DNA from: Tannerella sp.
GTDB lineage: Bacteria; Bacteroidota; Bacteroidia; Bacteroidales; Tannerellaceae
Length of the DNA stretch: 64,000 nucleotides
Assembly (NCBI GenBank): GCA_031285565.1
Contig: JAITVY010000079.1
Location: forward strand, 62,001 to 126,000
Reading direction: 5' to 3'
The stretch's first letter is position 1, and the number at the start of each line of letters is the position of its first letter. The position numbers and the translations under genes were made by a program. The notes below the pieces were generated by a model. The model saw only the letters and a list, made by a program, of their open reading frames with translations. It was not told the DNA's origin and did no database searches. Below, one piece after another: positions 1 through 9,081 of the stretch.

Positions 1-1458
1 TGTTGCATGGGCGCGTTTACGTAATGCGTTAATATCGTCTGCTGCTTTGTCTTTCTGCCCATTACCCAAATAAGCTTCTGCACGTAGCAAATATGTTTCT
101 GCCAGACGTATTGCATATTCATCTTTATAACTTCCGGATGCTAATGTTCCGCTGTGTAACAAAGCGTGCTCACCCAGTGCTGTCATCATCAAAGAACCGT
201 CTGCGTTTTTACGGTAAGATTCTTCCGGGAAGTTATTTGTACGGCTGAATTTCTGTATGGCCGGATATATGATACGGATTTTGTCGGATTCTTTCAGCCA
301 CCCGTCTTTTATGATCCATTCTCCGTAGCCTTTCGCTTCCGGATTATCTATACGGAAATCGCGAATAATGTTAACACTAGAATTTCGTATGTCATTATCA
401 AAATCTTCACCCCACAGTTCATTGAAAAAGTAATTGGTCGGTTGGGTTGAACCGATTCCTCTACCTCCCTTTTCGGCTGTCCAGGTGGTAAATGCCGGAA
501 CATTGGCGCTACCGTCTTTATTTGCTACGGCTGCCGACCAGTATCCCGGTACTAATTGTCTGGCTAATTGACATGGATATGAGGAACCTGCATTTTGATA
601 CTCATATTGCAAAACCCAAATACTTTCACGATTGGCGCTCGTGGCTCTGTTCTGATTACCAACCCTGAACAAATCCCAATAGACGTCTCCCGTTTCGTTA
701 GCCCGCGAACCGAACCGTTCTGTCATAAGCGCCATTTCAGGATGATCAATAACCTGTGAAGCTGCATTGATCGCATCCTGGTAACGACCAAGACTTATGT
801 AGACTTCCGTCAACAGATGTAACGCCGCCTGCTTATTAATCATTCCGTCTTTAACTTCATTAATGTCTTTGAGACATTGAACAGCTTCTTCCAAGTCTGT
901 GCGGCATTGGTCATATACTTCTTCGCGTGTTGAACGAACAAAATCGCGTTTAGGTTCTGCTACCGGCTCGAGATTCAAAGGAACCCCTCCATATAGATTT
1001 GCCAGATAATTGTATGATAAAGCCCTGAAAAATAAAGATTCGCCTTTAAACGTTTTTTTATCGTCATCACCAATCTGGTCGGTCAAGTCCAGCTGGTAAA
1101 TTATCTGGTTTGCATTTCCTATATTCTTGTAGAAATAGTTCCATACATCGCTTGGTATGTATGTGGTAGCGGTGATCCAGCCTGAATAGTTATTATACTT
1201 CAAATCCGGATAGTCATAACCGCCATGGGCAATGTCGCCGACATACAGCGTAGTCCGTAAATCTTCATTTGAATTCCAGCGTAATTCCCTGTAGTTGTTA
1301 TACAGGAAGTTCAGGGCTTGCCTGAATTGTACCGCTGTAGTATATGAATTTTCAGGGGTATAAATGTCCATTGGCTTTTCTTTCAGCCATTCACTTTCAT
1401 CACATGATGTGATATTAAAAGCCAGTGCGATTGTAAATATATATATTACTCGTTTCAT
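1..1458 (-). CDS. SusD/RagB-family outer-membrane lipoprotein, 3' end cut by window edge
   Basis: SusD-like proteins sit on the cell surface over the SusC channel and bind glycans. The frame opens with an ATG at 1458, 12 nt after the upstream susC-like stop, and stays open to base 1 (486 codons visible). The start reads MKRVIYIF followed by a hydrophobic stretch and a lipobox ending NITSC (Cys19). The SusD hallmark INALRKRA lies near the visible end, and conserved blocks such as FRALSYNYLANLYGGVPL occur in the middle. Typical family members are 500-650 residues, so roughly the last 50-150 residues lie outside the window. It is co-transcribed with the broken susC gene, so it may no longer have a working partner. 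The substrate is unknown. Confidence 0.9.
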   Translation of the reverse strand, partial: MKRVIYIFTIALAFNITSCDESEWLKEKPMDIYTPENSYTTAVQFRQALNFLYNNYRELRWNSNEDLRTTLYVGDIAHGGYDYPDLKYNNYSGWITATTYIPSDVWNYFYKNIGNANQIIYQLDLTDQIGDDDKKTFKGESLFFRALSYNYLANLYGGVPLNLEPVAEPKRDFVRSTREEVYDQCRTDLEEAVQCLKDINEVKDGMINKQAALHLLTEVYISLGRYQDAINAASQVIDHPEMALMTERFGSRANETGDVYWDLFRVGNQNRATSANRESIWVLQYEYQNAGSSYPCQLARQLVPGYWSAAVANKDGSANVPAFTTWTAEKGGRGIGSTQPTNYFFNELWGEDFDNDIRNSSVNIIRDFRIDNPEAKGYGEWIIKDGWLKESDKIRIIYPAIQKFSRTNNFPEESYRKNADGSLMMTALGEHALLHSGTLASGSYKDEYAIRLAETYLLRAEAYLGNGQKDKAADDINALRKRAHAT

Positions 1459-1470
1459 AATATTATTCAT

Positions 1471-4279
1471 TTAAAATTCAAAACTCATTCCTATGGTAAA
1501 ATTCTTCATCGAGGGATATCCTGTATTTTCATCGGCATTATCTTTGATATTGCCTGTTAGTCCGATGCCTGCTTCGGGATCCCATCCGTCCCAATCGGTA
1601 ATTGTAAATAAGTTAGTTCCGCTTATATATACTTTCGCATGATTGATATTTACCTTTTTTATTAGTGCGGAGGGTAAATTATATGACAGGGATAGTTCCT
1701 GTAGCCTGATTCCGGTTGAGAGAAATATTAAATGCAACATTCCATTCAAAATCTTTATTGCGTACAGGTATTCCACCTAATGACAGTTCGTGCCCGTAGT
1801 TTTTTAACTTACCGATATTCGTAGGCAGGTTATAAGCCCCGAATCCATTCATTGCAGGTATGGGTACATTGTAAATTAAATCTTTGGTTCTTGAATTATA
1901 AAACTCATAGTTTCCATATAATCTGTTATCAAACAAACCAAAATCCATGCCCACATTAAAAGAAGATGTGGTTTCCCATTTTAAATTATTGTTAGCCATA
2001 CTCTTCAGTGATTGAACAAGTTCGGGAGTTCCACCATCTCCATACACATAACCCGATTCTGAAGACATGGTAGCCATTGTCTGATAACGTCCGACTGTCC
2101 TGTTTCCATTTGATCCGTATGACAAACGTAATTTCAGATTGTTTAACCAATTGAATTTATCTTTTATGAAGTTTTCATCACTTGCTCTCCATGCAACTGC
2201 TGCTGATGGAAAATAAGCAAATTTATTATTGGTGCCGAAGCCTGAAAATCCGTCCCTGCGAAGAGTTGCGGTGAGTATATATTTATTGTCATATGAATAG
2301 ACTAAACGTCCCATCATGTATAAACTTGATTCTTGCCAGGCACCGGAAGCTAATTGGTTAAGATCGCTTTGCGCTGCGCCAAGGTAGTTATATCCCAGGG
2401 TCATATCCGTAAAATTGCTGGCAGAAGCATCTGTGTTTTCATATCCTTGTTTCTCAACACCGTATACTAAAGTGGCATTGATATCGTGTTTCGCAAATGT
2501 ACGTTTATAGGTCACGATATTATCAAGTGTCCAGGCATATGAACTGCTATTGTTTTTTTTAGCCGAACCAAGCATTCCATTTGCATAGGGATCAAAACTA
2601 AATAGTTTGTTAAAAACGTAATTTCTGGAATAGTTGATTCGATAACTCAAGCCTTCGACAAAGGGAATATTGACAATCCCGTAAAAGTTTCCGGTAAGAT
2701 TATAATTCTTTTCCTGGTCGGGATTATCCAATAACAACAGGAAGCTGGTATTTCCAAGTGTCGGTAAGGTGATGATTTCTCCGTTTTCATCATGCGAAGC
2801 AACCAGTGGAGAAATGGTGCATATGTCATTAAAGCTGGGATTATTCCCTGATAAATCACCTAAAACAAAAAAGGACTGTGTTCCGACTGTCAGCCAGTTT
2901 GTAATTTTCGTATCCAGGTTTATACGTAAATTATAGCGTTTATATTTATCGTTCTTGATCATATTCTTCTGATCGGCAAAGCCAAATGACAGGAAGTAGG
3001 AGGTTAGTTCGTTTTTTCCCCGTATGCTTAAGTTATGGTTTTGAATATACGGATTGTCAAGGGTCATCAGACCATACCAATCGGTATTGGTTCCCTGCAT
3101 GTATCCGGTAAGGACTTCCTGCTGAAGAAAGTCTTTTGTAATATCATAGTCCGGATTTCTGGTTCCATCGGGCCATAACCGGCTTTTATCCAGATGGGAA
3201 TCGGTAACCATTTGCAGATATCCATCACGATCCAAAGGTTTGATCGATGAGTTGATCGGACTTTGGAATGAAACGCTTCCGGAATATTCTATGATAGGTT
3301 TTGACATTTGTTTCACCGTTTTTGTGGTAATCAGGATTACCCCATTGGCGGCTTGTGAACCGTAGATTGCAGCGCTGCTGGCATCTTTAAGAATATCTAT
3401 TGATTCGACATCGTTAGGGTTAATATCAGTCATATTTCCGCGGTAGATGATTCCATCCAATACAATTAAAGGGTCTGTAGTTCCTGAGATTGAATTTTGT
3501 CCACGGATGGATATGGAAGGCGAATCGCCTGCTTTGGATGCTGTGCCTATCGTTAATCCCGGAACTACACCTTTCAGGGTTTGTGCAATACTGACATTGG
3601 GCGAATTTTGCAGCGCTTTTAAATCTGCCCGGGCTACAGAGCCTGTAAGGTCGCTTTTACGCATGGTGCCATATCCGACAACTACAACTTCATCTAGTGC
3701 CTGACTATCTTCATTCAATTGGATGTCTAAAGATGTTTTACCTTTGACAGGTACGTCCTGGGATGTATATCCAATATATGATATTTGAAGTATAGCATTA
3801 TCGGGAACTTCAAGTTCAAATTCTCCGTTAATGTCGGTAATTGTTCCGGTAGTACTGCCTTTTATCCTGACATTTGCTCCGATAATAGGCTCGTTGTACA
3901 TATCTTTGATAATACCTTTTATTTTATTCAGTTTTGTATGCTGAACTGTTTTATCTTTTATGGCTATGGTATTACCGGTTTGGATATATTCCAGATTCCG
4001 TGAAGGCAATACTTTATCTAATATGGATTTGACCGGCTGATTAACGACGTCAAGTGTAATATTATCAAAAGGTTCGATGATTTCATCAATATACGAGAAG
4101 CGTATATCTGACTTTTTCTCGATTTCGGTTAGTAATTGCTTCAATGATGTGTTTTTAACTGACAAGGTAACATTGGAATTCTGTGCATGAAGCTGTGCCG
4201 GCAGGAAAAAAAAGGATACAAATAGTATTAATACGTAATATAATACGTTATCTTTATAACGTTTTTTGATGTGTCTCAT
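1471..4279 (-). pseudogene. SusC-like TonB-dependent transducer broken by internal deletion and frameshift
   Basis: The start at 4279 (MRHIKKRYK, then a hydrophobic signal peptide ending in LHAQ) is preferred over an upstream ATG at 4372. In order there are: an STN domain (NVTLSVKNTSLKQLLTEIEK), a carboxypeptidase-regulatory-like domain, a plug starting LDEVVVVGYG with LKDASSAAIYG, and most of the barrel. The first frame ends near 1679 just after FNISLNRNQ. The next recognisable SusC block, IRLQELSLSYNLP through ISGTNLF to the terminal FEF, is in another frame at 1471-1720. Against the intact SusC at 11992-15243, about 200 residues between these two blocks are missing, so this is a deletion joint as well as a shift. 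The STN domain fits regulation by the adjacent FecR and ECF sigma. Mutation and assembly error cannot be told apart here. Confidence 0.85.
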
Positions 4280-4354
4280 ATTCAATTTTTTATAAAAGGT
4301 TAATTCTTTTGTGTGAACAGTTTGTGACTGTGTATGTAAATAGGATTGCCTGAC

Positions 4355-4390
4355 AGCCGAAGGATCTCGCACATTCTTCGGCTTTTTTTT
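4355..4390 (+). terminator. Intrinsic terminator on the strand opposite susC1
   Basis: An 8-bp stem (AGCCGAAG / CTTCGGCT) is followed on the plus strand by a run of eight T. No plus-strand gene precedes it. It lies between the FecR stop (4463) and the susC start (4279), so it would end a short antisense transcript beginning near the susC start. See findings. Confidence 0.6.
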
Positions 4391-4462
4391 ATATAAAATT
4401 AAACAGGCTCGAAACGGGCTTTTAGGATGTGTTATTCATGTTTTTTTATTTTAAGGTGAATA

Positions 4463-5455
4463 CTATTTTAATTTAATTTCTACCGTGTTACCGGTTTTAT
4501 TATATGCAAAATCATAATGTTGTTGAAGGTTAAGTAATACAGCGTTAATATCATTTTCATGGAAGCTCCCTGTAAAAAGTTTGTCGGGAATGTTACCTTC
4601 AATATGAATGGTTATTCCGTAATAGGTTTCCAACTGGCTGATAATATCACTGAAAGTTTTAGAGCGGAATACCAGGTCTCCTCTTTTCCATGCAGTTTCA
4701 TCCCATAAATCTGTTTCGGAAATATTCCATTGTCCTGTACGTTTATTATACCGGATTTTCTGATTGGGATGTAATACTGTTGTATAGGGTGTTGACATAT
4801 TTAATGTGACTTCAACTTTCCCTTTTACGAGGGTGGTTTCAAACCAATCATCATCAGATGCAGCATAAAAATTGAAAACAGTACCTAACACTTTTACCGT
4901 AACAGCCGGATTACTAACAATAAACGGTGTCTTCGCATTCGGGGTTACTTCGAAATAACCTTCTCCGGAGAACTTCACTTTTCTTTCATCCTGTCCGAAT
5001 GAAGCCGGATATGACAAGTGGGATTGCGAATTCAGGTAAATTTTGCTTCCATCGGGGAGTACAACTGTGGCTTTTTCGCCATTTCCTACCTGTACGGTGT
5101 ATTCGGAAAGTAACGTTTTCTGAATTTGTTTTTTATCGAAATAGAGGTAGGTCGTGAAACTTAATAATACAGCTATAAAAATGGCTGCAACTTTTCCCCA
5201 GATAGGAAATGAACGTTTAATATATTGTTTCTCGGTTAGTAGAATATCTTTCAGATTTTCAGCAATCTGTTTACGTGTTGTTATATGATGTTTTCCTGTA
5301 TATGAATAAGAATCCCATTGCTGAAAGAGCTGATCATTTAAATCTTCATCATTGGAATTATTAATGATCTCTTTCAGTCTGTTAATTTCTTCAGATGATA
5401 GTTGGTTGTTTATATATTTATCAAGAAGCAATCTTGTTGGGTCGTTTTGGTTCAT
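4463..5455 (-). CDS. FecR-family anti-sigma factor with DUF4974
   Basis: FecR proteins are inner-membrane anti-sigma factors. They hold an ECF sigma factor inactive until a SusC transducer with an STN domain signals from the periplasm. This 330-residue protein has a cytoplasmic N-terminal part, one membrane segment at about residues 84-106, a FecR domain at about 118-215 (GEKATVVLPDGSKIYLN and the GEGYFEV block) and a C-terminal DUF4974 domain at about 262-328 that would meet the STN domain. It lies between the ECF sigma gene (5913-6491) and the susC-like gene, the usual order. A repeat of about 215 bp now separates it from the sigma gene. The gene looks intact although its transducer is broken. 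Confidence 0.93.
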   Translation of the reverse strand: MNQNDPTRLLLDKYINNQLSSEEINRLKEIINNSNDEDLNDQLFQQWDSYSYTGKHHITTRKQIAENLKDILLTEKQYIKRSFPIWGKVAAIFIAVLLSFTTYLYFDKKQIQKTLLSEYTVQVGNGEKATVVLPDGSKIYLNSQSHLSYPASFGQDERKVKFSGEGYFEVTPNAKTPFIVSNPAVTVKVLGTVFNFYAASDDDWFETTLVKGKVEVTLNMSTPYTTVLHPNQKIRYNKRTGQWNISETDLWDETAWKRGDLVFRSKTFSDIISQLETYYGITIHIEGNIPDKLFTGSFHENDINAVLLNLQQHYDFAYNKTGNTVEIKLK

Positions 5456-5912
5456 TTATTTTGCTTTTGTAAGTAAAACGACCGGACAACAAGAACCTAA
5501 TCATGGGAAAAGTATGTTATAAAACATGATATTCATTCTTCTTTGTCTTGATGCAAAGAATCAAAGATCAAGGCTTCACGTGTTTTACTCTTAATTGTCA
5601 CTTTGCCTTGACGCAAAGTAACCAAAAGTCAAGACTTTGTGTGCTTCACTCATAAAACTGCGTTCAGCAGCTAAAATCTATGAACTCGCTCCGCCAGAAG
5701 GTAATATGGAAAAGGATGCATTCTTCTAACGGAGCTTCAAACAGCATAGATTTTTACACTGCTATCACTTGTTTTATGGCTCACCACACAAGGTCGAAAG
5801 AAGAGTTCTTTTGGATGCCAATTGTTTTAATGATAAAAATGTCATGTTATTGATTTGGTTATATGTATGCTATAATGCGACTATCAAGTACTGGGTAGTT
5901 ACAAACGGGTTC
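5456..5912. other. Intergenic region between ECF sigma and FecR genes, filled by a repeat
   Basis: No gene is supported here. Most of it is repeat copy 1 (5600-5818). Before it, at about 5536-5580, are short degenerate units of the form CTTTGnCTTGATGCAAAG that resemble the repeat edge. The sigma gene therefore has a long 3' neighbour before fecR, which may reduce co-transcription. Confidence 0.6.
5600..5818. repeat. Long imperfect palindromic repeat, copy 1
   Basis: This copy matches 8857-9072 over nearly its whole length in the same orientation. Its body (5638-5790) is a nested imperfect palindrome: TGTGTG/CACACA, ACTCATAAAAC/GTTTTATGGCT (imperfect), AGCAG/CTGCT, AAAATCTATG/CATAGATTTT and GCTCCG/CGGAGC, with a variable apex. 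No ORF of note is inside. It resembles a MITE or a folded RNA; the family was not recognised. Confidence 0.85.
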
Positions 5913-6491
5913 TTACAGGTTAAAGAATAGTAAAATAAAGACCGAAAACTTTGCCATCTCTGTCCGGATAAACTTCATTGTTCTTGATAAGGAGTTATAT
6001 ACAGCTTGTTCTGAAATATTTAATTGCCGGGCTACCTCTGATGCTGGTAATCCTTGTTCTTTGCAGAGGGTGAATATTTCAGCCTGTCTTTGGGGAAGCT
6101 TCATTTTTATACTTTCAAGTGTTTTACGAAAGTTATCAAAATCTATTTTTTCTTCATCCGGATTAACTGATAATTGTTCGTTTGAAGCATGAACAAGATA
6201 GTCTTCGAATACAGGCGAGTGGAATTGTTTTTTTACCTGATCCAGTAAATAGTTTTTAGCCATAAGATATAGCCAGGGTTTGAAAGGTAGGGTAGTCTCT
6301 ATCTTATGCCGGTTAACCCAGACCTTGATAAATGTTTCCTGTACAATATCCTTTGTTGCATCGTGTGAACGGGTAAGGGAAAACACAAATCCGTATAACA
6401 AATCAAAATATTCCTCATACAAGCTGTTGAAAGCCGTGTAAGAGCCATCTTTTAATTGCTGTAATAGGATATTTGTATGAGTCATGTTCAA
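5913..6491 (-). CDS. ECF-type sigma-70 factor
   Basis: This alternative sigma factor is expected to direct RNA polymerase to the adjacent susC/susD genes when released by FecR. It has 192 residues. Region 2 is at about 20-95 (DIVQETFIKVWVNRHKI, then PWLYLMAKNYLLD). Region 4 is at about 128-178 with a helix-turn-helix around LPASEVARQLNISEQAVYNSLS. Met3 is an alternative start. A TAnnTTTG promoter element lies 45 nt upstream. The C-terminus is unusually hydrophobic (FSVFILLFFNL). Its locus partners are the FecR gene downstream and the STN-containing SusC. Confidence 0.93.
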   Translation of the reverse strand: MNMTHTNILLQQLKDGSYTAFNSLYEEYFDLLYGFVFSLTRSHDATKDIVQETFIKVWVNRHKIETTLPFKPWLYLMAKNYLLDQVKKQFHSPVFEDYLVHASNEQLSVNPDEEKIDFDNFRKTLESIKMKLPQRQAEIFTLCKEQGLPASEVARQLNISEQAVYNSLSRTMKFIRTEMAKFSVFILLFFNL

Positions 6492-6535
6492 TCCTTGTTT
6501 TGTATCTGTAAATATATCTAGAGAGACAGATAAAA

Positions 6536-6543
6536 CAAAGATA
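6536..6543 (-). promoter_or_regulatory. Bacteroidetes -7 promoter element for the ECF sigma gene
   Basis: The minus strand reads TATCTTTG, matching the TAnnTTTG consensus of the primary Bacteroidetes sigma factor. It lies 45 nt before the sigma start. No clear TTTG -33 element was found at 19-21 nt. Confidence 0.5.
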
Positions 6544-6611
6544 TAGTTTTAATCTTTAAAATATACAAGCCTTCTATATTTGCTTACACGCTTTTCATAT
6601 ATTTTTGCGGA

Positions 6612-6855
6612 TTAATAAACTTCGTCATGAGTTCCTATATCGACAAAAACAGCGCATCGATATTATCTGAAAATTCCAGTTTCCCGGATTTCTCCAATGC
6701 TTTTGCTTCTTTCCATTTTTTTTAAACTCGTTCCTTTTCACTTCTGCAATGTTGTTTTCTAACAATATTTTCAGTTCTAGTTTATCTTCCAAAGGCAAAT
6801 TGTAGATGGTATCTACAATATCCCCAAAAGTGTTTTTATTATTCGAAGTAAACAT
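6612..6855 (-). pseudogene. Decayed toxin-antitoxin locus: frameshifted antitoxin and RelE-type toxin tail
   Basis: The frame from 6855 (MFTSNNKNTFGDIVDTIYNL) looks like a small antitoxin up to the lysine codons at an A-run near 6720. After that it turns into atypical sequence. Shifting frame at that A-run restores a plausible end, KWKEAKALEKSGKLEFSD followed by NIDALFLSI and a stop. In a third frame 6612-6662 encodes AVFVDIGTHDEVY and a stop, which resembles the C-terminal end of RelE/YafQ-type mRNA endonucleases, but the rest of the toxin is absent and a stop lies just upstream. The simplest reading is a TA pair that lost most of the toxin by deletion and the antitoxin frame by slippage. 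The toxin assignment rests on one short motif. Confidence 0.5.
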
Positions 6856-6971
6856 AGTTGTCTTTCAATTAATAAGTTGTCTTTTACAAAGGTAAACAGT
6901 TAATAGCATTTATACAAACTGTAAGCAAATTCGTTAGAGTTTGATGTAGTCAATATATATATGATTGCTCT

Positions 6972-8411
6972 TTATTTGCTAAACTTCAGGTCTTCCACAT
7001 GTTCCCCCACAAAAAATCGTGCTATATCAGAGGTTTTATACCACCTTGGTTTTTCGGGCATATCGTCGGAAATGACTTGTCTGTTTATATTGAGGTTTTC
7101 AAAACGTATGTTTTTTATTTTCCTTTCTCCATTATATCCGGCAATGATTGAAAGCTCTGCATTTTTGCCTGTGTATGTAATATCTTTAAAGAGTATGTTT
7201 TCAATTCCACGTCCGGGTGCCTTACAATATTTTTCATTGAAAAAGATACGTAGATTGACCAATTGACCCTGGCGGAAGTTTTCGATCCGGATGTTTTCGA
7301 AACGCACATTTCGTATCAGGTTTTCATCGCCGGCATTAATAGCCAAACATCCCTGATAATCTATCTGACGTTCTTTATGGTCGAGGATGTCTATATTTAT
7401 ATAATTCAAATCTTCCAGTATTTCAGGATTATCCACATTTCCATGAATGCCAATAAAGATCGGATGTGCGACATCTGCCCAAAGTGTGGAATTCTGCATG
7501 GTAATATTTTTACATCCTCCCGTAAAACCCATTCTTGTTCCGTAAACGGTGGTGCAATCGTCTGAATTACGACAAAATACACCATCAAATAATACATTAT
7601 TACTGGCAAAAACATTCATTCCGTCTCCCCACTGGTAATAACTGATACTTTTGACATTCCGGATGGTTACGTTATCAGACCCGCCTGTAGCACATTGGGT
7701 TGTGATTACACCATCTACCAAAACGTTTTTCGAGTTGGCAATACGGATGCCGCCTTTTACCGTATGGTATATCATACCTCTTCCCAACACTTTTACATCT
7801 TCTGCATTATCGATGTTGATCCGTCCCATCAAAACTGCTCCTCCCGATAAATAAACGGTTTTTCCGGAAGGGACTATCAATTCTTCATTTTCAATGTGGT
7901 GTATACCCGGACCAAAATAGATAAGCTTTTTATCTTTGGGATTAGGCTTATATTCATCTACCGGGTTGGCAAAGAGATGTAGGTTGTGGAAGATATCGTC
8001 ATTTACTTCAACAGACAGGTTATGTGGTTTATCAAGTTTAAATGTAAATGTATTCCCATTAATTTGAGGTTGTATATCGTAGGAGAGGGGACGTATTTTT
8101 GCGTTCCGGATCGTTCCTTTATTGTATGTGACCGATACTTCTACTTCACCGGAAAAGTCAAAGTAGCCAACCGAGGCATCTTCATATGAATGGTCTTTGG
8201 CTTTTACTTCGTCAACTTTAACCAGATAGGATGGTATAGGAAGCCAATCGTTTCCGTCAATCCTGACTTTAATCGTAAAGTCATTGTTCAATGTTGCGCC
8301 TTCAGGTGCGGGATACGTTACAAGTTTGTTTTGTGAATATCCCGGAAGGGCAAAAAGGAAAACTGTACATACACTTAAAATAATAACCAGATTTTTGTTC
8401 GGATTCATCAT
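6972..8411 (-). CDS. Secreted right-handed beta-helix protein, GH28-like glycosidase
   Basis: This 479-residue protein has an N-terminal signal peptide (about 1-26, ending GYSQ), an N-terminal beta domain to about 150, and then a repetitive beta-helix of the polygalacturonase type (repeats such as NVLVDGVITT, NVTIRNVKSI, NVLFDGVFCRNS, NITMQNSTLW). An acidic cluster WGDGMNV followed by NSDDCTTVYG sits where GH28/GH49-type enzymes keep their catalytic aspartates. The enzyme family is therefore inferred, not proven; it could belong to another beta-helix glycosidase group. It would act in the periplasm or at the surface on a pectin-like or other acidic glycan. It lies alone between two glycan loci, and its partner SusC/SusD cannot be assigned with certainty. 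Confidence 0.75.
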   Translation of the reverse strand: MMNPNKNLVIILSVCTVFLFALPGYSQNKLVTYPAPEGATLNNDFTIKVRIDGNDWLPIPSYLVKVDEVKAKDHSYEDASVGYFDFSGEVEVSVTYNKGTIRNAKIRPLSYDIQPQINGNTFTFKLDKPHNLSVEVNDDIFHNLHLFANPVDEYKPNPKDKKLIYFGPGIHHIENEELIVPSGKTVYLSGGAVLMGRINIDNAEDVKVLGRGMIYHTVKGGIRIANSKNVLVDGVITTQCATGGSDNVTIRNVKSISYYQWGDGMNVFASNNVLFDGVFCRNSDDCTTVYGTRMGFTGGCKNITMQNSTLWADVAHPIFIGIHGNVDNPEILEDLNYINIDILDHKERQIDYQGCLAINAGDENLIRNVRFENIRIENFRQGQLVNLRIFFNEKYCKAPGRGIENILFKDITYTGKNAELSIIAGYNGERKIKNIRFENLNINRQVISDDMPEKPRWYKTSDIARFFVGEHVEDLKFSK

Positions 8412-9081
8412 ATTTGATTGAATATTATTGCTTAATAGTTTAACGGACTAATTACTAATTCTACTTAACTTCTAAGTTGTTAAAGCAACTGATGACTACT
8501 TGACTTCTTTAACTCCTGATTATATATACGAGTGAATGGTTCCTGTTACCCAATTTTGTAAAAGGGAAAAGTATAATTCTGCGAATTTACATGCCGGATC
8601 CTTTTATAGCCTATCGATCCAGGCTAATAATATTGGTCTAAATTCGGTCTGGTTTTGCTCTGACTTCGCTCATTCTTTTATTTTATTGGTATATTCTGAA
8701 TATATGGAGCCAGGGGGAAATGCGGACTGACACTTTACTTTCTTTGGTTTGATCCAAAGGTTTTTGTCACTTTTGGCTTGATTCAAAAGAGTAATTAAAA
8801 GTTATCATGATGAAGTGCCTATATTCGGCATATTGTAGTGATATATCTTTTCTTCTACTTTGCCTTGTTGCAAAGTAGCAAAGAACAAGACTGTGTGTGC
8901 TTCACTCATAAAACTGCGCTCAGCAGCTAAAATCTATGAACTCGCTCCGTCATAAGGTGATTTGGAATACGATGCATTCTTTCAACGGAGCTTTAGACAG
9001 CATAGATTTTTACACTGCTATCACTTGTTTTATGGCTCACCACACAAGGTCAAAGAAGAGTGATTTTGGATGCAGATTGTT
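8412..9081. other. 670-bp intergenic region with repeats only
   Basis: No coding sequence is supported. At 8462-8515 is a short repeat (TGACTACTTGACT, then CTTCTTTAACTCC) that recurs near 19310-19385. At 8738-8800 are degenerate CTTTGG...GATTCAAAAG units. From 8857 to 9072 lies copy 2 of the long palindromic repeat, ending only 10 bases from the AcpH-like stop codon. Confidence 0.6.
8857..9072. repeat. Long imperfect palindromic repeat, copy 2
   Basis: Same orientation as copy 1 (5600-5818). The palindrome body at 8894-9046 has the same length (153 bp) as in copy 1. The stem blocks are conserved while the apex differs by several substitutions. Substitutions such as GCGTTCAGCAG versus GCGCTCAGCAG suggest old copies or constraint on folding. 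Confidence 0.85.

Noticed and set aside
166..450. Plus-strand frame of 94 codons
   Set aside because: It lies inside the minus-strand SusD-like gene, which has a lipobox and conserved SusD blocks in a frame open over 486 codons.
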